Below are positions 26,473-37,708 of a stretch of DNA of 64,000 nt, piece after piece (the first letter of the stretch is position 1; each line of letters opens with the position of its first letter). Source of the DNA: Diploscapter coronatus (taxonomy: Eukaryota; Nematoda; Chromadorea; Rhabditida; Rhabditidae). The notes under the pieces were generated by a model. It had not been told where the DNA came from. It worked only from the letters and a program-made list of their open reading frames with translations, and did not search any database. Made by a program: the position numbers and the translations under genes. The DNA is taken from positions 29,093,249 to 29,157,248 of the forward strand of contig OZ038423.1 of assembly GCA_964036155.1 (NCBI GenBank). Direction: 5' to 3'.

Positions 26473-27429
26473 TCTGAAAGTTAGAAATATGGAAGTTCTT
26501 CAGTTCAATACAATAATATGAACTATTCAAAGATTTGCAAATTAGGGCACGAATGAAGAAGGAATATGCAAATATCCAAAGTGAATACGCGATAAGTGAT
26601 GACCTAGATTCAGGCCTGGAAATGAGAAGAGGAATAAATTACGTGCATATCAGATATGAATGTTTGATATGATTGAATTTAATCAAATATTTATTATGGC
26701 ATCTTTGTCTTGTTTCAGTATCGGGTTTCAGCTAATTTAATGAATCACTAAAATTACAATATCGCAATAATCAAATATACTCGCAACTAAATCTGGTGAG
26801 GCTATTTACAAATTTAAGAATCATTTAAACTCGAATGTGATTTGCAAAATGGTTCATGATACGATACATAAATAATAAAGTAAGACTATTATAATAAGGT
26901 TCCAGAGGTAAAGTCTATAGATAAATTTATATTGCATGATGTACAAAAGCACATTTCACATAATTAGTGAAATGAAATAATGCGACTACTTTTCATGCAA
27001 TTACTTTTCCAGGTTGCTCTATTGGTTAGTTTTTGCGTATAAATAGCGAGCATTAACGCAGACGCTAAGGGCTGAATATCGCTTAGGCCATATGTGTTAC
27101 TTTCCTTGCAGAACACGAAATAAATCACATTTAAAATATTTTATTTCATTTTTGAACTTGAACTATAGATACTGTTCAATGTATATGAATTATCGCTGAG
27201 AACTAGTTCGCACACTCTCTAAAGTCAAATTATTGTCATTATTTAAGAATTAATTAAAAAAAAGAAAAATTCTTATTCTGTAGCGTTACGAAACGAATGG
27301 ATAACAAAGTGAAATGAGATTCATCAGAGGTTTGGGTTCAAGGAATGTTTTGGTGAAAGCATTTTTGCTGAGTAAAGAAATAATAAACCAGGAAAATATT
27401 GTACAACAAAAGGAAGGAATCGATAGAAA

Positions 27430-29806
27430 TTATTGTTGGAGCATCCAGTCTGGAGGCTGGACGAAGAACACCCCGCCATCGTTCGCGCAATATGTTGGAC
27501 AAACCTGAATTGTGCATTTTCATGAATGCTCTATCGTGATCGGAGTCGTAAGGAATTTCGTTTTTGTTATGCAACAAAGAAATTTTAGAAAATTCTGCGA
27601 AACGATGTGTTCATTTGTAAAACTTTCGATGAAAAATTCATTTTTCCTCCCCAATTTATCATAATCGTATTAACAAGGTCCGATCTAGTAAAATTCAAAT
27701 ATTCCTACTCCTTTGCTTCCCTCGTCTCCTTGCTCGCCCATCGCTCCTTGGAAGCCTCTCTCTCCCTTGTCTCCTGATATTCCGTCTTTTCCTTAATTTT
27801 TACGGTTCATAATAATACTTGTTTTCAGAAAATACCTTTCCGCCCTCTTGGGCCTTGAGAGCCCTGCGGACCATCGATTCCAGGCATTCCAACAGGACCT
27901 AAAAATGTTGAAAGGATACATTTTCGAGAAAAATGAGAAATCTCAAACCCTGTATCCCTGGCGGACCCTCTTCCTGAACAAAGATAATTGATATTTTACT
28001 AAAATCTGAAAATTCTGACCCCTCTTTCACCTGGAGGTCCAGGTATGAACGGCTGTGGAACAGCATCTTCTCCCGATTCACCCATCTGAATCACGAAAAA
28101 CTATATACTTTAGCAAAACTGAATTTCAGACTAAAGCGTGAACTCTATCATGAATCCAGCGCTAGTTTTTTTTGTGCAAAAATGCCACAACTAAAAAATC
28201 TAACCATACCTCTCCCATGAGACCCTGAAATTATATTCATCATTTTTGGATTGCTTCTTTACGAATGTCTACCGGAATTCCTCTAGCTCCCATCTGGCCT
28301 TTCGGTCCAATATCGCCGTCCTTCCCCCGAATACCGTCTGAATTTTATCGTGAGTTTCGAGGTTCTACAGAAACACCAACAAACCTTTTCCGGAAACCCC
28401 TCTTGGCCCTGTCTCGCCTTTCAATCCACGAATTCCAGGCGGACCTGAAATGCTTATATTGCAATAATCGATTTGTCAGAAGTGAAAACTTATGAATTGT
28501 GGAATGGCATCCACATCTCTAACAATGTTTCAAACTTCACTTTCCTAGTTTATTCCCAGCTTTTGCGCTCTTTCACCTTTCATCGTTACTCTTTTGTGGA
28601 CTGCTGTCAATTTCGTAAGTAAACATAGAAATTAAAATGTTTACCCTGTGGTCCTCTCGGACATGGATCAGGGCACATCAGCTTGAAATCGATGGGCGGG
28701 TCGCAAGGTAGTCGAGCAGGTCTTCCGGGAATTCCGAGCGGACATAAAATTGACAATGATACGTTCAAGTATAATCAACTCAAAAATCTGACAAAAAATA
28801 AGAAGAAAGACATTTTTTTACCTGGCTCTCCTCGCAAGCCATCTCGACCTCGCAAACCTGGCCTACCCCGAGGATACTCGCATCTGAAACGCTCGTTTTT
28901 TATCAAGGAGGAAAAGTGGAACGCGGCGATAAGATTTATGGTCGAGTGTTTTTGGACGTAGAACCGTTTTTTCCCTCTTAAATAAAGATTCTGCAAGAGT
29001 GAGAATTTTGTTCATTAGCCACATAATTGTTTCATCGGTTTATCGGTTTATAAACTCGATATGGTAAGTAGAAATGAGGAAACTATTTCAACCGTTTCAT
29101 ACGTAGAGTTGTGTACTCAGGATAATGAATTCATTGATTTGAAAAATTCAGACTAAAATAAAAACGTTGTTATGAACAGGGAAGTTAAAGATCATTTTGG
29201 ATAAGCAGTGCAATGTTGATAAGCTCGATAGTTTCTTATTGAGCGTGAAACATCATCTATATACATACTTTGAGTCTTATCGAAAATCAATTTCCTACTT
29301 GCACTCCTGTTGGCCTGTTGATTTGAGCCATTCGTCGACCTCGTCTCGCTTCTTTCTGGTTGCATTGATGGAATCGAAGAATCCGAAATCTCTGAGCATG
29401 AAGGTCAGCTCTTCCGATGTCCGCTGAAATATTGAAATTGTGATGATGTCTTCCTATATTCCACTTTGATTTCGATTATTTAGAAAAATTTCATTTCAAC
29501 TCCTCTTGCCTCTTATCACTGATAGGACTTATGATCATTAGTGCATTCCATTCAGGGCCATTAATTGGTTTGGGATATTAGATCACAATTTCTCAGAACA
29601 TCGATAATTTTATGTCCTACCTCACATATCACCGCATCGGTTTCTAGCTGTGAGCCGATATTACTGGAGAAATCGTGCAGCAAGGGAATGTAGAGCGTGA
29701 GAATGACTGTCGATGCAACGGTAACGGCCAGAGATACGCCGGTGACGAGCCGATAGGCATAGTCCCTAGCCGCTTCCGGATCCGAAACCCCCGGATCTGA
29801 GGCCAT
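27430..29806 (-). CDS. Cuticle collagen, 304 aa in 12 exons
   Basis: Exons 5' to 3': 29806-29621, 29423-29299, 28883-28822, 28734-28645, 28444-28385, 28337-28273, 28224-28210 (15 nt), 28085-28020, 27973-27949, 27898-27836, 27791-27709, 27504-27430 (TAA 27430-27432). The frame stays open over all 12. The N-terminal domain has the YRLVTGVSLAVTVASTVIL membrane segment and a furin-like RKKR. The first cysteines are ECKCEYPRG, then interrupted Gly-X-Y blocks with LPCDPPIDFKLMCPDPCP, and a C-terminal CPTYCANDGGVFF typical of one cuticle-collagen group. Normal family length, but far more introns than most cuticle collagens. Exon 28734-28645 fits in frame yet lacks an AG acceptor (CG instead). A TTTTAG site lies 23 nt upstream of the ATG. 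The next collagen starts about 1 kb downstream on the same strand. Confidence 0.85.
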
Positions 29807-31268
29807 GCACTGCGGTATTTTAAATCCTAAAATGCAAAAATAAGACGAAGATAATGAAGAAAGTGAAAAGGGAATTTGTATTCCCCCGAAAAAAGACAAA
29901 TTTCTGATGTTTTTTGAAAAAGTCGTGAAAACGCATAGAAAAGACATACTTCAAGAGAACTCATCGCAGATGTGTAATTTTAACAATTAACGAGAATGCA
30001 AACAATCCAAATCATAATTCGAAATAAAGAAAAATAATGGACGCTATCATAACAGACAAATGTCTTAATTTTCTAAAAACGATAACAAATCAGACTATCA
30101 GTAAAATAAGAAAAATAATTTGTCTAAAAGCAATAAAATGTGAAAGATGATGAACAGATGTGTGGACAATTAGACGTGGACAGTGGATTGATGATTCGTA
30201 CCGAAAAACGAAAATGAGAGTGAAATTGTAGGTCAAAGGGAAAGGAAAGTTGATGAAAGGGGAAAATAATCGGAATGCTTAGCAGAAAAAGGAGGGGATA
30301 AAAACGCGACGAGAGATCCTAAAAATCGCGATTCCAAATCATTTTTCATCGACCCGAGGCGATCTTCATCACTCATTGAAAGATGACCTAATTGCGGCAA
30401 AAACGCAGAAGGAAAGGCGCGTCGCGCAGGAAGGAAGACGTAAGCTTCTTTCTCTTCCCGACTTTCAGCGTTCAATAAAACCTAAACCGCCTGATGCAAG
30501 CATTCCTTGATTTTTTCAGACAATTAGACAATCGTGGATAATGCATTTAGCGAATGCAACAACACAACGGTTAAAGTACAGAGTCAAAATTTGGAAGGAA
30601 ATTGATCTGATTAGATTGAAATCTAAGTGATGTACTCTTTTCGAAACATCTGAACAATTATTGTGAGTAGGGATATAAATTGGATCTGAGCCAGATTCGT
30701 GCAACATTAAAATACTTCAAGATTTGTAGACGTGGAATAATTCGATTTGCATGATCTTCAGTTTCCTATTGACCGAAGGCTCGACTCTGACCCAATTCTT
30801 TCTTTCTATTCTAATTTTTACCTGTTTTTAGAGAGAAATTCTCGCCGTTGGGAAAAAAACACTAGTTTTAATCTTCAGAGGAAAATTATTCGAAATCCAA
30901 AATATCAAAGCATCTCAAATCCTCAAATGTCTTGAAATTGTCTTATTTTTGAAGGTTCATCCGCTCGACTCGAGTCCGGACATTGCTCTGTTTTTGAAAG
31001 ATCGATCGCTCGACTCGAGTCCGGACCGATCCCTGTGTTTCCCTCCTTCTTTTCCTCTCATATTTCCTCGCGTTTTAACTCTTATCGACCCTCTGCCAAA
31101 CTATTCAAGAAACAAACTCGACCATTTATTTACGTTTCACGTTTCTATCGCATAACCTTTGCATCACTCTCTTCCTGTCTTGAGCTTATATAAATTTCAG
31201 CTCACTCGATTATCCCATGGTTTTGACATTTTTCGATATTGTCAAGTTTTCTTTTCATTTTAGAAGAC
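29807..31268. other. Divergent intergenic region, collagen to P450 A
   Basis: Holds the promoters of the collagen (-) and of P450 A (+). No exon is convincing. The 45-bp tandem repeat at 30946-31035 is the only clear internal structure. Confidence 0.6.
30946..31035. repeat. Two 45-bp tandem units with a conserved 19-bp core
   Basis: Units 30946-30990 and 30991-31035. Each contains the identical core CGCTCGACTCGAGTCCGGA (30962-30980 and 31007-31025), itself partly palindromic around CTCGAG. It lies about 230 bp upstream of the P450 A start, so a regulatory role is possible but unproven. Confidence 0.8.
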
Positions 31269-33763
31269 ATGCTCCTGATATTGTTCACCGCATTTGTTGC
31301 ATACCTGTTCTATCAAACGTACTGGAAGAGACGAAATCTTCCACCAGGTATTTCGAATTTTTATCTAACACTTTCTTTACGAACTTGAAGGCCCAATGCC
31401 ATTCCCTCTGGTCGGAAATCTTCCACAATTACTCTCTTCTGAAGAGCCAGGCTATGAAGCATTCATTGGTTTGAAGTGAGAGTTTAAACAAAATATAAAA
31501 CCATTATCAACACACTTAGAAAGAAGTACGGCAGAATCTACTCCTTCGGCTTCGCAACATTAAACGGAGTTGTCATCTGCGACTGGGATCTAATAAAAGA
31601 GACCTTTATAAAGGATGGGAACAGCTACACGGGCCGTCCGGTATTCCCAATCAACAACATGATAAGAAGTGGGTTCTTCCAGAATTGGAACTTTTCAGCC
31701 CCAACCGCGATTGCAGTTGCGGTTCGGTTGTAAAAAATTTAATATTGATGCGATTCGGTTCGGCTGTGGTAGAAAAAAATGTAGAAGATGCGATACGATT
31801 GCGGCTGTAGTATTTTGAAAAAGTCCCAAGTTTTAGTTTCTCAATTTTATTCTCAGAAAAATAGCAATTTGAATACTTGCGTGATTGCAGCTTAAAAATT
31901 TGTTGAAGTTAGATAGAATAACGCTGCCGTAAGGAATCGAAATCGTCATTCAAATCCTTTTCAAGTAATTTGACTTCTAGGAGGCAATTACGGTGTGATT
32001 GATACTGTTGGCGAACGGTGGATGACGCACCGACGATTCCTTCTGCATTTCCTGCGTGACATGGGCATGGGCAAAAATCTGATGCAAGAGCGAGTAATTT
32101 GAAATAAATTAAATTAACTTGATAAACATGTAAATTTTAGGTAATAACTGAAGTTCGAAATATGATTGACAAATTGAAAGTCGAGTATAAGAAGGGACCG
32201 ATAGATCTGTCGGATCACATCGACTTGGGCGTCGGAAACATAATTACGTCGCTGGCATTTGGATTCAGATTCGATGAAGTCGGTGAAACTTTTCCATTTT
32301 TCAAACAAGTTAGCAATATTTAGTCTCGAGAAGGAGAGTTTCTCCACATGAAGCATGCTTTAACAGCACACGCGACGATTTCTGGACAACCTACGGGCTT
32401 CTTGCTGACGATGTTCCCTTGGATCCGATATCTTCCATATTTCAGCGGAAAATATGCAAGTACGAAAAATCAGTTTTGAAAAACAAAATCTTTGAAAATT
32501 CAGCCATAAAATACAACGTTGATTTGATGTACAAACTAGTTGACGATCAACTTGCTATTCATCAGAAGACCGTCGATTATGACACTGAAGATGCATCGGA
32601 TGTCGTTGAAGCATACCTGAAGGAGATGAAGCGTGAAGGACAATCAGATTTTGGAGGATTCGAGTAAGAATTCGAGAAGTTGAAACATCTAATTTGAAAA
32701 ATTTTAGAATGGACCAGCTCAAATCAATCTGCTTCGACTTATGGGTGAGTTTACATATTTCTGGAAAAATTCTGTTGATTTATTTCACCTAAGACAATTG
32801 TGACGTTATCCTGTACTTATCACTGTGTTTAGAATTAGGGAATTTAGAAAGACATGAAATATGAAAGGAAGAACAAGTGGTAAGTAGAGAGAGTGAAGTT
32901 GACATCGTAGTGAGAGGTACAGGATTGCAATTATGGACAGGGGTATCGAAAAAAATTAAATTAACTTTCATTCATAATCCATACTCACATTTTACCAGCA
33001 CATTTTTAGATAGCTGGAATGGAGACTACTTCCAACACGATTTATTGGACAGTTCTCTACGTTTTACATCATCCAGAAGTTGCTCAAAAAATGCACGACG
33101 AATTGGACAAGTATATTGGAGGAGACAGAATCGTAACAATCGATGACAAGGCTAATTTGAACTATCTCAACGCCGTCATAAATGTGAATTTCTCTGTCAC
33201 TCTTTTTAAAGTGAATCCTTAGTTTAGGAAGTTCAACGACTAGCGAATTTGCTGCCAAACAATTTGCTGCACACGACGACCAAGGAAGTCGAGATCGAAG
33301 GATACAAGATTCCTGCAGACACCGTTATAGTCGCGCAAATCTCTACTGTCATGTACGATGAAAAGGCAAGGAGTTTTGGAGAAAAAACCCTCAATGAGTT
33401 CGTTTTAGATCTTCCCCGAACCTTACAAATTCAAGCCGGAAAGACATCTTGATGAAAATGGAAACTTGAAGAGAATTGAAGAAGTATGAATTTTTCCAAT
33501 TTATTCACTGGAAATGTTTAGCTTTCTCCGTTTTCTGTCGGCAAGCGGCAATGTCCGGGCGAAGGATTAGCCAGGATGGAACTATTTCTGTTCATTGCAA
33601 ATCTCTACAACCAATTTGATGTGAGACTACTTTCTTTCAAAAGGAAATATCTTTTTTTTAGATTTTGCCGATTGACTCCAATAATTTACCGACAACGAGA
33701 AAAACCTGGGGAATAACGATGGGAGCACAGAAATATCAAGTCATGCTAAAAGCTAGATTTTAA
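31269..33763 (+). CDS. Cytochrome P450 A, CYP2-clan (nematode CYP33-like)
   Basis: Exons: 31269-31347, 31391-31475, 31520-31668, 31981-32093, 32141-32278, 32324-32459, 32504-32663, 32708-32744, 33010-33183, 33228-33365, 33409-33483, 33522-33620, 33662-33763; 494 aa, normal for a microsomal P450. An N-terminal anchor is followed by LPPGP, the helix C region [20 protein letters not shown], the I-helix [10 protein letters not shown]-helix EVQR (ExxR), FKPERHL and the heme loop [12 protein letters not shown] with the axial cysteine. It should be an ER-bound monooxygenase of xenobiotics or lipids. All key residues are present. Intron 33366-33408 begins with GC (AAG|GCAAGG). The acceptor before 31391 (TTGAAG) is weak. 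It differs from P450 B and C by one extra intron after NAVIN. Confidence 0.9.
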
Positions 33764-34197
33764 GCCTTAGATCAGAAAGTAAAATAACTATGTATTAGAA
33801 TAAATTGCGGGTGCGTAGCGTTACGTACCAAAATCTTTGGTACGTAACGCACGTCCCCCCTTTCAGAGGGCGAAGACCGTTTACCCCTTAGCTCTTTCCT
33901 GCTGGAAGGCGTCAGTTTCTGTTTCTACCGCTCGTCCTGAGCAGAGTTTCCTCAAAATCGCCCTTCCATCGCTCGCTTAGAGCAATTTTATGCTTTCGTA
34001 TTTGTTTCGTTCAATAAATTTTTGTAATCGAAACTCGTGTTCACAATTCATACAACCAACACAAAGTGAACATCCAAACTGTCTTGCATCCATTTCTATC
34101 GCATCCTCTCACTGTTCCCCCAAAGACGGGCAAAAACAAAATTCATGTGTTAGCTGGCTTGCATAGAAGATGATATTCTCATAAAAACCATATTTAG
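33764..34197. other. Intergenic downstream of P450 A
   Basis: Contains the perfect hairpin at 33818-33850, a C-run after it, and a likely polyadenylation signal AATAAA near 34013. No coding exon recognised. Confidence 0.5.
33818..33850. repeat. Perfect 15-bp inverted repeat, 3-nt loop
   Basis: Left arm GCGTTACGTACCAAA (33818-33832) and right arm TTTGGTACGTAACGC (33836-33850). It lies 55 bp after the P450 A stop codon. Confidence 0.95.
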
Positions 34198-34506
34198 AAC
34201 ATCAAGGAAAAGTGCAACGAGGTGATCAGATAGCTGGACAGCAACCAGACTGCGGAGAAGGACGAATTCGAGCACCAGCAGAAGGAACTCGAAGGCATCT
34301 GCAATCTCAGCATCACCGAGTTCTACTAGGTAAAAGAAAAAAATAGGGTTGAATTTGAGTCGGAAATGGAAAATCCGAAACCAAATTCTGATGTGAAAGA
34401 TATGTAAGAATTCGTAAAGGAGAATTAAAACGAACATTGACTAGCATTATGAATTTGGAATTTTCAGCAGGCCGATGAAGGCCCCATCATCACCAAGTTG
34501 TACTAA
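34198..34506 (+). pseudogene. HSP70 C-terminal pseudogene fragment
   Basis: Frame 34198-34329 reads KEKCNEVIR, stop, [20 protein letters not shown], then [11 protein letters not shown]. This is the C-terminal lid of cytosolic HSP70/HSC70, with the conserved Trp codon turned into TAG at 34231-34233 and another stop at 34327. After an intron-like gap (donor GGTAAAAG, acceptor TTTTCAG at 34467) a second piece reads QADEGPIITKLY and stop (34468-34506). The retained intron-like gap argues for a copied genomic fragment rather than a processed mRNA. No ATPase part is present. Confidence 0.85.
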
Positions 34507-34982
34507 GCCCTTCCTCTCCACTTCAGGGCCGTCCAGAAGTTCAGACTTGTGAAATTTTGAACCGCATGAAAAGAGTATGTCTTATGTAGAGACGAAAAGA
34601 AAGATGATCTTTCTCCCTCGATTAGGCATGCTATCTCACTTTATACGGTTGACTGCGGTTCGAAATTTTCCAAATCTGGAAATTTGGTTTTTTTTTGTTT
34701 TCTATCGATTTTTGGCCATTTCTGTTTCTGTATTTTCCGAAATTAAAAAAAAATTTCAAACTACCAATTTATTTGACGTAAATTTAGGTGAAAGATTGAA
34801 AATTAGATTCAAATATGAATCCAAAGCAGGCAAGAATACAGGATAAAACTTGTGGAAAATATGAGAAAACATCCCTAAAATGATCAAAATAAAATGTTAT
34901 AAATTTGAGCGAGATGATGAAAATCACAGGAAAATGAAATGAACGATGGAAAGGATCACTAGCGAATTTTCGCGCGGAGACC
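34507..34982. other. Intergenic
   Basis: AT-rich; one 89-codon open frame (34577-34846) without support. Presumably carries the 3' UTR of the minus-strand gene that ends at 34983. Confidence 0.5.
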
Positions 34983-36460
34983 TCAGATTTCCTCGTCGTC
35001 CGAGTTGCGGCGTTTCTTCTGCGACTTGCTGACCATCGAGGCCTCCTTGCCGTAGACCTGCGTCAAGTTGGCTTTTCTCTCGTAGCGCCTGAAAAACTTG
35101 GAATCAATCGAAAGTTACTTCAATTAAACCAATTTATCCTTGAAAATTCAAATTAGCTCAATCTTCTCAAGTTGCAGTAGAGAATTTTTATAAGCTGCGC
35201 AGATAGAAAATTATAGAAATGCAGCCGAAATTCGTCTTTGGAAAATAAACGTGAATTAATTAGGGATTTTTTTATTTGCAACTCCACGAAGCACTGACTA
35301 TTAAACATGCGAATTTTCTTGCCTGGTGCAGATGGTTTTGACGACGACAAACGAGATCAGCAAAATGAGAACGGAGGCTGAGCCAGCGAGGAAGGGGATC
35401 ACCAGGGCGCGGGTCGAGGGGCTAGCCTGAAATATTAAAATATTCAGCATTCAATGAAATGCATAACAAGTTTACAAGTTCTAAAAGTTCAATTTCTTTC
35501 ACTCATGTCAAAAATCCCTAGACAAGATGGGGGATTCACAAAAATCTCAACTGAATGACGAATTTTCATGAAAGACTCAAGTTCGTGTCAAGGTTGAATA
35601 GGATATTTTTGGAGCTGAAAACCAGAATTCATTTATCCACGATTCGAAAAGTCGTGAATTTCCTTTCTTACCATCCACTTGTCGATGTCCCTGCGAATTC
35701 CGTCGTACTTCTGCTTGAGGTAGTCGATCTCCTTGCGGATCACGCCAGTCTCATTGCCCTCCTTCGCAGTCGTGGCTGCTTCCGGATTCTCGTAACGACG
35801 AGTCGTCGTCGAGGTCTCGGAATCCCTGTCATCGTTGTCGTCGTTCTTGTGACCGTTGGGCAGCTTCCCCCAGCGGCTTGGATGGTTGGCTTCGTGCAGC
35901 TGCTGTAGTCGATGGAGAATGTTCGTGTGTTCGTTGAACGTGTTCTTCGCCACGTCCGAGAAGATGCTGAAAAAGTGATTTTTTTCAAGTAATCACAATC
36001 ATCGAAAGATAAGCAAAAGGGAATTTTGTCATTTCTGAAAATTCCATGTTTTTCTTTCTGCAAACATTTATACGATTACCCAATCCCATTGCACAATATT
36101 TAGAAGAAAGTTGTTTTTCTTGAACGTTCAAGATTTTCAAATTCGACTTCTCCAATTAAACAAAAAAATTAGACTCGCACTTGTCCCGCCTCGCGAGTAC
36201 AATTTTTTGAAAAAAAAATCTGCGCGAAATCAGTTCCGGTTTCGGCATTTTCAAATGAATACATTTGCAATTTTTTAGAGAAACTCCTCAAGTTTTCACA
36301 TCTGCGGATTTTCCTCCTCGAAAATGTGGTTGATGGTGCGAACGGCGTGACTAATGAATTCTTCGGGCGACGTCGGCTTGTCGTCGGCAGAGGAGGGCCG
36401 AGGGGACGAGCTGACCAGGGCTGATGAGGCCAGCAGCAGAAGCAGCGAGAAGACCAACAT
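34983..36460 (-). CDS. Orphan single-pass type I membrane protein, 221 aa
   Basis: Exons 5' to 3': 36460-36300, 35966-35672, 35426-35323, 35088-34983 (TGA). Phases agree. MLVFSLLLLLASSALVSSSP is a signal peptide, then a lumenal region with an amphipathic stretch (RLQQLHEANH), Asp-rich and Thr-rich linkers, and a second helical stretch (RKEIDYLKQKYDGIRRDIDK). The membrane segment is ALVIPFLAGSASVLILLISF, and a basic/acidic cytoplasmic tail ends QKKRRNSDDEEI. GC content and codon use are higher than in neighbours, as in well-expressed conserved genes. The intron after 35323 starts with GC (CAG|GCAAGA). A TTTCCAG directly precedes the ATG, a likely spliced-leader site. I do not recognise the family; function unknown. 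Confidence 0.8.
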
Positions 36461-37708
36461 CTGGAAAATCACATTTTTTGAAAAGCGAGAATTTGCGAAA
36501 CTTTAGGAAAATAATCGAAATTCTGCCGAGATTTTGTTGGAGGAATTCGATGAAACCTTTACTCCGGGAACTTGATTTCAATAAATTTCAAACAAAATCT
36601 ATCAAATTTCCAAGTAAATGTTGAAGTTTTGGAGGAAAAATAGAAACCAACCTCACTCCGCAAAGGATCGACGACGAATGAATTTGCAAAGTGGACGAAG
36701 TCCCTTTCTTTTCGATTTCTCTTTTTCGTAAAGTCCGAACGCGGATTTTTCAATTATCGATTTTTTTCTGATTCTTCTGCTTCATTTTCTGCATTCTGAA
36801 TATGTCACGGTATTCTACAGCACAAAAGCTATCTGCACAGTCGTTCTTTTCATCTCCAGTTGTCTCCACTGTCGAATTCGATCATTTTTCGTCAAGCTTT
36901 ACTCACTTCTTGAAACTTTTCCAAATTTCAGACATTCTTCAGTGGATGCAATGCAAAAGCTGCATGATTCTGTGCACGACACATGCTATACTTCATTCCG
37001 TATGCTAATTTCTGTTCGATCTTTAACCAAGTGCAATTTTTGTATAGAGTGAAGGAACAATTTCATCAAGTTTTAATCTTTCTTTTTCTTATTTATGCGA
37101 AGAACCGATAAATAGCTAATTCACACCAAATAATTTCTGTTAACTTGCTCAGAAAAATTTCTCATATATTAATAATCTTCGTGAATGAAAGCGGTACAAA
37201 GGAAAGTCGTCGGCTTTTTCTTTGAAAACCTAGTTTTTGCTGCCTTTTATTTATTTCTTTGCTTTTCATTGATTAAAGATCATCGACTTGGTTTGAAAAT
37301 CACGGTCATTAGCTCTACTCTAGTCTTCTACTCTAATCGATCACCTTTTCTATTTGCTCTTGTTCTATTTCACTTCATTTCTCTTTTTCTTTTCTTTGCC
37401 AAACCTTATCGACCGTCTGCAAGAGTTTTTTTTTCGAAACAACACTTGAGCGTTTACCTCCCTTTCAACAACCACTTTTGCATCATTTCTTCATTTCAAT
37501 TCATATAAAGCCAGCATTTTTGAATTATTGTGATGATCCGCTGATTATTTTATCTCAAAATGCATTTTCATTTTTGAGTCTATGATCTTCATTTCAAACC
37601 CGTTTTGAAATGTTCAAATTATCCAAAGTTGTCAAATTCTCGAATCGAAATCGATTTCTACACTGTCTTCCATGACATATAACTTTATATTTTTTGACAT
37701 TCAGAACA
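36461..37708. other. Divergent intergenic region upstream of P450 B
   Basis: AT-rich with T/C-rich stretches (37150-37510). The 107-codon frame at 37185-37508 is low-complexity and not called. It should hold the promoters of the minus-strand membrane protein and of P450 B. Confidence 0.5.

Noticed and set aside
18423..29806. One giant transmembrane collagen gene (COL-99/MACIT-like) covering the whole interval
   Set aside because: A complete C-terminus (CPTYCANDGGVFF, stop at 27430) and a second N-terminal membrane domain with start codon at 26472 split it into two collagens.
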